A stretch of 64,000 bases of DNA from Falciphora oryzae (Eukaryota > Ascomycota > Sordariomycetes > Magnaporthales > Magnaporthaceae), in NCBI GenBank assembly GCA_000733355.1, contig JNVV01000009.1:411521-475520 (forward strand), in the 5' to 3' direction. The position numbers and the translations under genes were made by a program. Under the pieces are notes generated by a model. It saw only the letters and a list, made by a program, of their open reading frames with translations, did no database searches and had not been told where the DNA came from. Positions 24,246-33,825 of this stretch are shown one piece after another; within the stretch, counting starts at the first letter, position 1, and each line of letters starts with the position of its first letter.

Positions 24246-25453
24246 TTATAGCTCCTCCTCGACCTCCATCTGGTCGCCGCCGCCGGAGCGACCGTTGGAG
24301 GGGGTGTCCTTTTTGGGCATGGTCGCCTCCTTGTCGATCATCTGCCTCGACACGGCGACGATGTTGTCCTCAATAAGCTGCTGTCCCACGTCCTCAAGAT
24401 GCTTCTTCGGATCCAGCTTGCCGACGTAGCGCGTCTTGAGCTGGTCCTTGGTTAGCTCCGTCTCCTCCTTGACGCGCTTCTCATAGCCCTCGGCCAGAGT
24501 GACGAGGCGCTCAAGGCGCTCCTTGTTGCGTTGGCCCTCGGCGCGGAAGTCGTCCATCTGCAGCGCCTCGGTCCAGACCTGCTTGTGCAGGTTCATGAGC
24601 ATGTTCTCCTCGAGCGCCGTCTTCCTGTAGTTGATGCCGATAGAGTAGTAGTGGCGGTTCAGGCCATGGATCAATGCCTGGATAGACGGCTTGTTGAGGT
24701 GACCTAGGTTGGACGTGCTTTGGCGGGGCTCCTGACCGAGCATCAGCGACTGGGGGTTGATCAGGCGAAAGGCGTCGATGACGACCTTGCCCTTGACCGA
24801 CTGGATCGGGTCGACGACCACGGCGACGGCGCGGGGTGTCAGCTGCTCGAACGACTGTTGGGTGTTGATATCAACCGAAGACAGCCAGCAGCCAAAACCG
24901 GGATGCGAGTGGTACCATCCAACCACAGACTCGGGCCTGCGAGCAAGATTTGGTTTGTCAGTTGCTGTTGGGCAGGACGCGGCGAGATACCGTGTTCCCA
25001 AGCACTACTACCAAGCACTCAGAGGGCCGCCACACACCTTCCCGTTTGCCGGAGCATGTCCATCATCTTCATCTGGAACACCGGGTCGACGGCCTCGACA
25101 CTGACGCCGGTACCGCTTTGGGGCATGGCGAAGACGTCCACCACGCGGACTGTGAACTCGTCGACGAACTCTCCCAGCATAAGGCCCATGACCTCCATGG
25201 GCACGCCCGCCCGGCCGTGCCGCAGCATCTTGAGGAGGGCGAGGGAGGAGATGTAGACGGTCTCGGAATTATCGATCAGGTTCGTGTTGTCCTGCGGGGC
25301 GCGCTGTCAGCAATCGGGACGGCACCGTGACATGACGCACAGAGACCACATGTTCGAGGGCAGACTCGGATGTGGAAGCGTAAGATGGCCAAGGCTCACC
25401 GTTCCCGGGGCGGCGCCGCCCATGCCGCCCAGCATGCTTCGGAAGCGCTCCAT
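24246..25453 (-). CDS. RPN11: 26S proteasome regulatory subunit Rpn11 (deubiquitinase)
   Basis: Three exons, 25453..25400, 25291..25038 and 24936..24246, join in frame to 332 residues, close to the family length of about 310. It is the zinc metalloprotease of the proteasome lid that removes ubiquitin chains from substrates as they are unfolded. The JAMM motif is complete: the glutamate in [10 protein letters not shown] and the [14 protein letters not shown] block (H-x-H-x7-S-x2-D). Other family-invariant runs are [39 protein letters not shown] and [19 protein letters not shown]. The second junction rejoins [15 protein letters not shown] across GTGTGT...CGCAG. The C-terminus has a fungal acidic extension (DQMEVEEEL). 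It is divergent from RPD3. Confidence 0.97.
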
Positions 25454-26063
25454 TTTGATGTTGGGGTCTGGCGAAGCGGGGGAGGAGACGGAGAGGGTGA
25501 TCGAGGTTCCAGGGCGGAGCGATGCCAACTGTCGGGAATGGTGTGTCGGGGAGAAGGAGAGCGGTCGGTGTCGGTTTGGTCGTCGAGGAAATCTGGCTGA
25601 TGAGGGTTTGAAGCGGCGGTGCTTGCCAGCGGGCGCAACAAAACCGAATAACTTGATCCGGAGTTGACGCAGCTGCAGCGCAGCCTGGCGGTGGGGACAG
25701 AAGCCGTGCTTGAGCTTGGGCCACTTCTAATGCGGTCCGGAAAGTGGCTGGTGCATGTTGGATAAGTGGTTGCCACAGGTGGCTTGCCTGGTGGATGGGC
25801 TTGAGCTAGGGCTACCCCGGAAGCGCTAGACCAGGAGTGGTTAGCCCGAGCCTTCCAGAGCTGTGCCGAATGGTGGGCACCGCCTCGAGCTTCGTTTTCT
25901 CCAAGCTCGATTGCAACACCCGCCGCCGCCAGCCGCGTTCGGTTCTCTGCTTCCCCCACACCTGCCTGTCGAGGAAGCGCTCCGCGCACAAAGACCCATT
26001 CCTCCTCGGCAATCACAGCAATCATTTCTTATTCCCTTTGCGACTCTGCGTTGCCTTCCCATA
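25454..26063. promoter_or_regulatory. divergent promoter shared by RPN11 and RPD3
   Basis: 610 bases separate the two start codons of the head-to-head pair. No gene lies between. A bidirectional promoter is likely from the layout. I saw no exact match to the yeast proteasome control element GGTGGCAAA. Confidence 0.6.
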
Positions 26064-28443
26064 ATGGACACCTCGGACAGGTGGGAGTTGACGCCCTCAG
26101 GCGGCGCCGACGCCCCGCTGCATTACAAGGTCGTGAACACGGACAAGAAGCGCGTCGCCTACTTCTACGACTCCGACATTGGCAACTATGCCTACGTCAC
26201 CGGCCATCCCATGAAGCCGCACCGCATTCGACTTGCCCACAGTCTAGTTATGAACTATGGCGTCTACAAGTTCCTTGAAGTCTACGTACGTCGCTCATGC
26301 CCTTGGCCCGACCCCGCTGGGTCTTCCCGGCCCCCTTTCGCGCGACCTGCTTGATTACGAATGGCGCGGCCTTTTTTTTTTTTTTTTTTTTTTTGAGCCG
26401 AGACCGTCAGGCGCAAATGTCGAGCCAGCCTCGGGAGGGCGAGAGGAGGCAGTTAGGCGGCTTGCGCCAGAGGTTCACGTCGCTGACAGACAGTTACCCC
26501 GAACAGCGTGCCAAACCCGCCGTCTTCACCGAGATGACCCAATTCCACACGGACGAGTACATCGAGTTCCTCCAGAGAGTCACTCCCGACAACATGGATG
26601 GCTACGTTAAAGAGCAGAGCAAATACAATGTCGGCGACGACTGCCCCGTCTTCGATGGCCTCTTCGAATTCTGCGGCATCAGCGCGGGCGGCAGCATGGA
26701 GGGCGCTGCGCGCCTCAACCGCGCCAAGTGCGACATCGCCGTCAACTGGGCTGGCGGCCTCCACCACGCCAAGAAGAGCGAAGCAAGCGGGTTTTGCTAC
26801 GTCAACGGTGCGCCTTGGCTGGCACTCCTGGGCCACGGGCTAGGTTCCCCTCGAGCAGCTAGGATATGACAAACTGACCCCTCGTGCTCCTTGCAGATAT
26901 TGTTCTTGCCATTATTGAGCTGCTGCGCTTCAAGAAGCGCGTCCTGTACATCGACATCGACGTCCACCACGGCGACGGCGTCGAGGAGGCTTTTTACACA
27001 ACCGACCGTGTCATGACAGTGTCGTTTCACAAGTATGGAGAGTACTTCCCCGGAACCGGCGAGCTGCGCGACATTGGAATCGGCCCCGGAAAGCACTACG
27101 CCGTCAACTTTCCTCTTAGGGATGGCATCGACGACGAGTCGTACAAGAAGATCTTCGAGCCCGTCATCGACGCCGTTATGAAGTACTTCCAGCCCGAAGC
27201 AGTCGTCCTCCAGTGCGGTAGCGACAGTCTATCGGGCGATCGCTTGGGCTGCTTCAACCTGAGCATGCGTGGCCACGCTAACTGTGTGGATTTTGTGCGC
27301 GGCTTTGGCCTGCCCACCTTGGTTCTGGGAGGAGGAGGATATACCATGCGCAATGTGGCGCGCACGTGGGCGTACGAGACAGGGCGCCTTGTCGGCGTCG
27401 AAATGTCGAGGGAACTGCCGTACAATGAGTACTACGAAGTAAGATCACATCATCACCACCGCATATTGTACCTGCTGCTAACCCGTCCTCGCGTTCGGCA
27501 GTATTACGGCCCGGATTACGAGCTGGATGTTCGTGCGTCTAACATGGAGAACGCGAACAGCAACGAGTACCTGGAGAAGATCAAGATCTCCGTCATCGAG
27601 AACCTGCGAAAGACTGCTCCGGTGCCTTCTGTGCAGATGCAGGATATTCCAAGAGCCAGCATGGGTATGACAGACGAGGAGGAGGCGGAGCTGGACGACC
27701 TCGACCAAGACGAGAACCCCGACGTCCGTGTCACACAAAGGCAGTGGGAGAAGAGCGTGGCACGGCAAGACGAGTTCGACGACAGCGACGACGAAGAGAT
27801 GGCACAGGCCAACGGCGTCTCGGCAACAGCAAAGCGACGACCCTCCATCATGAATCACAAGAACCCACACGCCCAGGCCGACTTTGACACAGAGCTAGGC
27901 AAGGTAGCGCCAGCTCCGCACCGACGCACCTCCAAGGGGCGCACACGGGACGAGGATGATACGGTGATGGAGGATGCGGAACCCCTGGAGGCCGGTAATG
28001 TGGAGGAGGCGGCCAAGAAGAAGTCGGGAGGTGATTCGGGGGCGCACCCCACGGCCGAGACCGAGGATGTGGAGATGGTTGATTCGACAGACGACAAACC
28101 ACAACCAGCCGAGCCCGCGCAGAGGGAGTCGGAAAAAACCGGCGAAAAGGATGCCGAGATCAAGAAGGAGGCACCCGAGAAGACACCACCATCCTCACCT
28201 AAGAAGAGCAACGCCGACAAGCCCGCGTCGGCCGATGGTGCTGCCGACATCGCGGACGACGCGGCCGCAGCGAAAGGAGCTGATGCAGAAGCCGACGCCG
28301 CGACCGAGAAGAAAGATGAAAAGGAAGCGGCCGCGGCGGGCTCCGCCAGGGACGACAAAGCCGAAAAGAGCACCGAGACTACTGAGAAAGCCGATAAGGA
28401 GACAAAGGGGGACAAGCCTGACAAAGGAGAGAAGGAGCCTTAG
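26064..28443 (+). CDS. RPD3: class I histone deacetylase Rpd3
   Basis: Four exons, 26064..26285, 26507..26807, 26897..27438 and 27502..28443, join in frame to about 668 residues. The catalytic domain is near-canonical: [20 protein letters not shown] and [20 protein letters not shown], the His-His pair in [19 protein letters not shown], the zinc-site run [14 protein letters not shown], and [20 protein letters not shown] with [18 protein letters not shown]. It removes acetyl groups from histone lysines within Sin3-type corepressor complexes in the nucleus. The long acidic, Lys/Glu/Ala-rich C-terminal tail of about 240 residues is typical of filamentous ascomycete Rpd3 (RpdA) and absent from yeast Rpd3. 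Intron 1 contains a tract of about 22 T residues. Intron 3 is 63 nt, stop-free and a multiple of three. Confidence 0.96.
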
Positions 28444-29199
28444 TGTGACCCCGATTCCCCGATTGCTAGCATCGAACCTGATGAGCGGGGCCTAATGTCC
28501 GTCTGTGATCGCTACTACTGTCCCCTCTAAGGCACTCGTCCGCTCCCCACGGATATACATTTCCAGGTCTCATGAAACCCCTAAACTTGTCGCGTTGGCA
28601 CCCGAACCCCCTCGGCGAGGCAATGAAGCAGGATAAAGCGTGTTCATACTTGGTGGCTTTGGGGTCATGTTTTGCTGTTGTTCATTTGTTCCTGGTCCGG
28701 CTGTTGGCGTTCCTTGGAGTCTTTTGGCGTCTGAGTTACATTATTCCTCTCTCCCCAGTATACCATAGGTTTCCATGGTTCCTTGCTTTGCGCCTCCGCT
28801 CTATTGTACCAAACGAATGGTTTGTCCCCATTTGCACGATCCCCGTACGCCGCCCCCAGACGCCAGAGGTAAGGCTCTCGCAGATTCCGTAAGCCCTCAT
28901 TTACCCGAGCGTACCAGAAATCGATTCTAGAAGGGCTTCCAGGAAAGTGTCTATCTGCCTGCCCTGGTGTCATTCCGCGCCTCTCAAGTGCTTCTTATCC
29001 TTACAGCCGGCGGATGCCTGATTGAGGCTGTGTTGGACAGGCTGCGGACGCACATCTACAAAAGCTTGGTTTTCATCGTCCCCCTCGTCTAGCTGACCCA
29101 ATCTCAACCAAACCCACCACCACCTCACATTACCGCCCTCCACAACTTTATCGTCGCCGAAGATTCCCAATCCGGTGTATCCGGCTCACGACGAACAAA
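28444..29199. other. intergenic between RPD3 and the DUF4419 gene
   Basis: 756 bases with no supported gene. The left half should be the RPD3 3' UTR and the right half, with C/A-rich runs before 29200, the leader of the next gene. Confidence 0.5.
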
Positions 29200-30507
29200 A
29201 TGCCAGTCACTGCCAATATCGCTCCTACTCAGCCAGAAGCGTGGACCAAGGACAGGGTCATCACGCCCGGCCAGCTGCTCGAACAAGCCTGGCGCGGGGC
29301 GCCGCGCGGCTCGTCTGACCGCGTTATACAGAGCGACATCTCTGCGGAATCAGGGCTCAGGGCCGCCCATGTGTCGCCGTCCCGCAACGGCTTCGTCTGG
29401 GCGGCCTACCACGCCTACTGCACGCACCACCACCTCGTGCTCCGCCCCGACGACATCTGGTTCGCCATCCTGACCCAGGCCAGCTTCTTCATCAACGCGC
29501 ACGCCGAGGAGCTGCGCTCCTTCTTTGTCGACCACCAGGGTCAGAATGAGCTCGAGGCCATCTCCTGCGTGCACGACTTTGGCGAGCTTGCGCTGCAGAT
29601 GGCAGGCATCATCTCCAAGAACGTCAAGGACCCGGAGCTCCGCGACTGGGTCATGCCGGACTTCAGCACAACCACTCACAGCGACAGGGTCGTGGGCTCC
29701 GTCCTCTTCATGGGCGCCATGCAGAAGTACTTTAGCTACCTCTTCACGATGACATGTGGCATCCCGTCTGTCACCCTGCTCGGCGAGGTCGGCGACTGGG
29801 AGAAGCTGTTGGCGCGCGTCGACAAGCTGGACCTGCTCGGCGAGGAACCCAAGAAGTTCGCCAGGCTACTCCGCCCTGTTCTACGCCACATGGTCCTGAC
29901 ATTCAAGGAGCCCGAGAGCGAGGTCGTCAACAACTTCTGGAACAGGATCGTGAGCCACAATCACATGGGCAGCGGCACCGACTACCTCACCGGGTGGCTG
30001 ACCGTGTTCTGCTTCTGGGACGAGAAGGGCAAGGCCAAGTCTTGGGGCCAGGAGGGCGATCGGTTCGCCTTCATGCGTACCAGCTCGGACAATGACAAGG
30101 AGGAGTTTTCATTCCCAGTGATCGACATCGACAAGGTCACCGGGGGATGCGCGTCCGTGCCGGTCACCGTGGACGACAACGGGTATGTCTACAAGGCGAC
30201 AATGGTAGCGGGCTCGGTCGGCATTGCCGCTTCGGCAGGACCTCACGTGTCCCAGGCACCGCAAGGTGCAGGTGGCGAGGCCGCTGCCGAGACTGCCGGT
30301 GATGCGGCCGCACTGACCACGATACAGCCGGTCGCTGGCTGGTGGATCTTTCGGGGCGAGGAACAGGTGGAGACCACGGGGAAGGAGGCCAAGGGGGTAC
30401 TGATGTGCGGGGGCGAGACGGGGCAGTCCGTCCAGGGGGTACTGACGTGCGGGGGCGAGACGGGACAGTCCGTCCAGGGGGCTCCAAGGAGTCTTATTCA
30501 GGGGTAA
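29200..30507 (+). CDS. DUF4419-family protein
   Basis: A single exon of 435 residues. It shows the hallmark runs of DUF4419: LRPDDIWFAILTQASFFINA, FTMTCGIPSVTLLGEVGDWE and GTDYLTGWLTVFCFWDEKGK. The family is widespread in fungi, with no established biochemical role. No signal peptide or membrane helix is seen, so it is probably cytosolic. The C-terminal 80 residues lie outside the domain, are Ala/Gly-rich, and contain a tandem duplication of 14 residues (GVLxCGGETGQSVQ). The ATG at 29200 is the first in frame and lies in good context. Confidence 0.88.
   Translation: MPVTANIAPTQPEAWTKDRVITPGQLLEQAWRGAPRGSSDRVIQSDISAESGLRAAHVSPSRNGFVWAAYHAYCTHHHLVLRPDDIWFAILTQASFFINAHAEELRSFFVDHQGQNELEAISCVHDFGELALQMAGIISKNVKDPELRDWVMPDFSTTTHSDRVVGSVLFMGAMQKYFSYLFTMTCGIPSVTLLGEVGDWEKLLARVDKLDLLGEEPKKFARLLRPVLRHMVLTFKEPESEVVNNFWNRIVSHNHMGSGTDYLTGWLTVFCFWDEKGKAKSWGQEGDRFAFMRTSSDNDKEEFSFPVIDIDKVTGGCASVPVTVDDNGYVYKATMVAGSVGIAASAGPHVSQAPQGAGGEAAAETAGDAAALTTIQPVAGWWIFRGEEQVETTGKEAKGVLMCGGETGQSVQGVLTCGGETGQSVQGAPRSLIQG
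30397..30480 (+). repeat. 42-bp tandem duplication in the DUF4419 gene
   Basis: Two adjacent 42-bp units starting GGGGTACTGA and ending GTCCGTCCAG differ at only two bases (T/C and G/A). They encode 14-residue units and keep the frame, so the change is recent and in frame. Confidence 0.85.
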
Positions 30508-31160
30508 CTTGTTCAGAATGCAGCCCAGTTGCGATCTTGGACCAAGTTCTCCGCCTCGGGATGACTGAAGCCACAACCAGATGCGCTAGAATGGGCACCG
30601 TGGCGGTGGGTACCTGACGAGGCAGCCGGATATCGTATGTCGCCAGCACATTGTCAGAGGAACGTTATTTTGATCTCAGGATCGGCAGAAAGAATGTTTG
30701 GGGGAAATGCTTGTGTCATGCTTTGGCCAGCCACGTTGAGCCGCCGATAGTGCTATTCACCATCACACCACGTCAGCCTCGGACTCGATACGTCGTCACC
30801 TCGCATTTCAGGGGTCGACCTTGAGATTTTACCCCAGCCTTTCCGTGGTGCACGGCGAGCTTTCTGGCCGCTGGGCTCACATAGGTGATGCTCCCCGTAC
30901 CGCATGGGGTCACGAACCCGGGAGCATACGCCCCTTCTAGGATCGGCGTCAGGTGCCTTTTCCACTCGTAGTTCCTGGTCACGATCGCTCTTATCGAATC
31001 CTACCCACATCTTTGACGCTTTAGTAACCGTCAACCAGCACTGCGATGATAACGGACCGCTGTTCCGGGTCTCCTCGCCGTTCGGCTGTTGGGCAAGGGC
31101 GTCATCCTCCCGGCCTGGCCAGGAGGTTTATTGCTGTGATGAGTACGGAGTGACGGGCCG

Positions 31161-31299
31161 ATGTGATCTTTGGTTTGGTTAACCAGTGAAGCTCGGCATA
31201 ACCGCGGTCATGAGGCCACTGCATAACTCTGAAGGATGTCCGCACTCTCTGGGGTGGCGTTGATGTGATCTGCAATAGCTACTACTCATGAGATCACAT
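31161..31299. promoter_or_regulatory. three copies of ATGTGATCT upstream of spherulin-4
   Basis: The 9-mer occurs at 31161-31169 and 31263-31271 on the plus strand and at 31291-31299 as its reverse complement, AGATCACAT. The last two form an inverted pair with 19 bases between. The location, 110-250 bp before the ATG, suits an activator site. The binding factor is unknown. Confidence 0.45.
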
Positions 31300-31316
31300 G
31301 CGGCTGAAGTAGCGTG

Positions 31317-31322
31317 TATAAA
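31317..31322 (+). promoter_or_regulatory. TATA box of the spherulin-4 gene
   Basis: TATAAA lies 93 bp upstream of the ATG at 31410, a normal position for a strongly regulated fungal gene. Confidence 0.5.
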
Positions 31323-31409
31323 ACTCTCTAGACTTCACTCTGGTTCTCATGAACGTCTTTTAATAATCAACGAAGAAACAGTAGCCGAGGTTCAGAGAGA
31401 GTCGCTACA

Positions 31410-32252
31410 ATGAAGTTATTCTTTGTCCCACTATTGACCTTAGGCCTTTCCCATCTGGCCACAGCCACCAACATCCTCTTGCCGCTCTACGTCCGACCCA
31501 GCGTGGTCTGGAACGACAACGCTTCTAGTTGGCAATCTCTCCTATCCACCATCCGCGCCCACCGGGGCGTCCGGTTCGATGTCATCATCAACGACGACTC
31601 GGGCCCCGGCACGGACACGGACGACATCAACTTCACCGCGGGCGTGAACCTCCTCAACGCTGAGCCCAACGCTCGCACCCTCGGCTACGTGCACACGGGC
31701 TACGGCAACCTGAGCCAGGACGCCGTCGTCGCCAACATCACCCGCTGGGCGGCCTGGGCCGCCCGCCCGGACGGCATCTTCTTCGACGAGACGCCTAATA
31801 ATATCGACCGCGGTGGCTTTAGCTACCCGCCCGAAGGCCGCGTGGCCGACGCCGAGTACATGCGCACGCTGGCTGCGAAAACACGCGCCGTCGCCGGCTT
31901 CGGGGCGCCCGCGCCGCTCGTCTTCAACGTCGGGCAGGCGCTGCTGCCGCAGAACGTGGAGACGTACTTTGAGCTGGCCGACACGGTCATCGTGTTCGAG
32001 GGCTTCTGGTCCACCTACCAGGGCGCCAACCCCATCACCGACAACATCCCCGCGGGCCAGGCGGCCAAAAGCGCGATCCTCGTGCACACTTTCGACGGCA
32101 CGCTGGCCCGGCTGGAGGTGGAGCTGCGCAGGATCAGCGCGGCTGGGGTTGGGTCGGCGTGGTTCGCGCAGAGGGGGACGGACCCTAACGTGTTTTCGAA
32201 CTACACCACGCCGCCTGCCAATGCGGAAAACCAGGCCAGCATCCTGCTTTGA
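31410..32252 (+). CDS. secreted spherulation-specific family 4 (spherulin-4) protein
   Basis: A single exon of 280 residues. A signal peptide (MKLFFVPLLTLGLSHLATAT) leads directly into ILLPLYVRPSVVWND, the normal start of the spherulin-4 domain. Other family runs are VIINDDSGPG, LGYVHTGYGNL, PDGIFFDETPNN and VIVFEGFWSTYQ. The domain fills the protein. The family is TIM-barrel-like; its Aspergillus member Sph3 is a glycoside hydrolase (GH135) acting on galactosaminogalactan. The acidic pair in IFFDE could be catalytic, by analogy. It may act on exopolysaccharide at the cell surface. A TATA box and repeated promoter 9-mers suggest tight regulation. Confidence 0.9.
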   Translation: MKLFFVPLLTLGLSHLATATNILLPLYVRPSVVWNDNASSWQSLLSTIRAHRGVRFDVIINDDSGPGTDTDDINFTAGVNLLNAEPNARTLGYVHTGYGNLSQDAVVANITRWAAWAARPDGIFFDETPNNIDRGGFSYPPEGRVADAEYMRTLAAKTRAVAGFGAPAPLVFNVGQALLPQNVETYFELADTVIVFEGFWSTYQGANPITDNIPAGQAAKSAILVHTFDGTLARLEVELRRISAAGVGSAWFAQRGTDPNVFSNYTTPPANAENQASILL

Positions 32253-32495
32253 ATGGCGCCGTAAATACTAGGCAATGCGCGAAGGAACCAGCTAGCTTAC
32301 TTGGCCTCGCTTAGCAGGCATGTGGAGGGCGAATTTGGTCAGGACTATTCTTACCTCTGCTCGGCTTCTTTCGGGTAAAACCGACGCAGAACAGCAGGGG
32401 TGGTGGAGGGCACGGATTATGGACTAGCTGTTCATTATATTAAGGCAGATATATACTTTTACTTTGTTTTGCTTCCCGCGGATCGACGTTCCGAA

Positions 32496-33825
32496 TTACT
32501 GGTCAAACTCGCCAGCGTACAGAATCTCGCCGGGCTGGCCGTTAACCTTGTCCCACAGCGAGCGTGCCTCGAGCTCCATGTCCCTCCTCAGCAGGGTGAC
32601 GTTGGTGCCAGTCTCCTTGGCCTGGTCCTCTTTTGCGAGCCTGACGTGCAGGAAGACGCCGGTACGCTTGCCCGAGTACAGGGCGTGGGGCACGTTGGTG
32701 CTGTTGTCCGCGTTGGCGTCGCCGACGGCGTAGATGCCGGGGACGTTGGTGATGTAGCCCTTGGACACGTCCGAGGCGAAGCGGCCGCCCCAGAGCTGGA
32801 CGCCGGCCTCCTCGCCGACCTTGGAGCGCTGCTCGCTCGGGTACTCGACGAACAGGGCGGCGCGCTGGACAGGCGCGCCCGTGGTGAACTCGATCGAGAA
32901 GAGGTCGTTCTCGGGCGCGGTGGGGAGCGACGGGTCGTGGGCCGGACTGCCGCCGTCCTTGAGGCGCGTGATGCGCGAGATGACGCGGTTCTCGATGGTG
33001 ACATTGTGCTGCTTCAGGTAGTCTTCGAACTTGGGGTTTTTGGACTCCGTCTTGGCGCGCTCCTCAGGGGTGTCGGTCCCGTTGGCGAAGCCGATGATGT
33101 CCTTGTTGAGGGTCAGGATCTCGCGCGTGAGCGAGGCCAGGTTCGAGAACTTGTCGGACAGGAGGCCGAGGGGCTGGTCGGCGTGCTCGTTGCCGTCACA
33201 CCAGGGGCACTGTGGGGTGCGTGTTAGCAAAAATGCGAAAGACGAGTGAGCAATCATGGATCGTATGGATGTCTTACCCAGTAGATACCCTTGCCCCAGT
33301 TCTCCCACAGGCCGGGGGTTTGAGGGAGGTTATCCTTCAAGCCGGTAGCCAGAACGATCTTCCGGGCGCGGACGGTTTGGGTTTTGTTGTCGACGCCGGT
33401 AGCGGTCACGACAAAGTTGTCTGCGTCGTTCCCACCAATCTTGGTGACGGTTCCGTTGGTGAAGGTGACGCTCTTGTAGTGCGAGATCTGCTGACGGGCC
33501 GCGTGCCGGTAATACGCCGGGGTCACGCCTTTATAACTGTCAGATACTACTGGGAGCATATATAGATGAGGATAAAGCACAACGCAAAAAGCATACCATC
33601 AAACCCGAGGACGTCGTGCATGTGTCTCGTAGGCGCATTGCGATACTCGCCAGAGTCGATGAGGAGTGTGTTACGGCGCACGCGGCCAAGGGCGCTCGCG
33701 ACTGCGAGCCCAGAGGGGCCGCCTCCAACGACGATGGCGTCGTACACAAAGGTGTCGTTGATGGGCAGAGCGAGCACAACGCCCGATGCGGCGGACAAGA
33801 GGAGAGAGATGAAAGAGACCTTCAT
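32496..33825 (-). CDS. secreted thioredoxin-reductase-like flavoenzyme
   Basis: Three exons, 33825..33597, 33549..33278 and 33209..32496, join in frame to 404 residues. A signal peptide (MKVSFISLLLSAASGVVLAL) precedes the FAD motif YDAIVVGGGPSGLAVASALG. The redox-active pair is C-P-W-C (YWCPWCDGNEHADQPLGLL), placed exactly at the start of exon 3 as in thioredoxin-reductase-like disulfide oxidases. The second FAD motif is GYITNVPGIYAVGDANADNS. Relatives include fungal dithiol oxidases such as GliT, but those are cytosolic and cluster-bound. This one appears secreted or vesicular, and no epipolythiodioxopiperazine genes adjoin it. It converges on the spherulin-4 gene with 243 bp between the two stops. 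Confidence 0.88.

Larger units (their letters stand above)
30508..31409. other. intergenic; upstream region of the spherulin-4 gene
   Basis: No gene recognised. The right part is the spherulin-4 promoter, which holds a TATA box and three copies of the 9-mer ATGTGATCT, described separately. Confidence 0.5.

Noticed and set aside
25454..26063. Rpn4/PACE element in the RPN11 promoter
   Set aside because: Only partial matches (GTTGCCACA, GGTGGCTTG) to GGTGGCAAA were found, not enough to call a site.
26297..26506. Apparent extra RPD3 codons before the [13 protein letters not shown] segment
   Set aside because: The segment is intronic: it contains a long T tract and is not part of the conserved deacetylase, while GTACGT...CAACAG-type borders rejoin KFLEVY to RAKPAV exactly.
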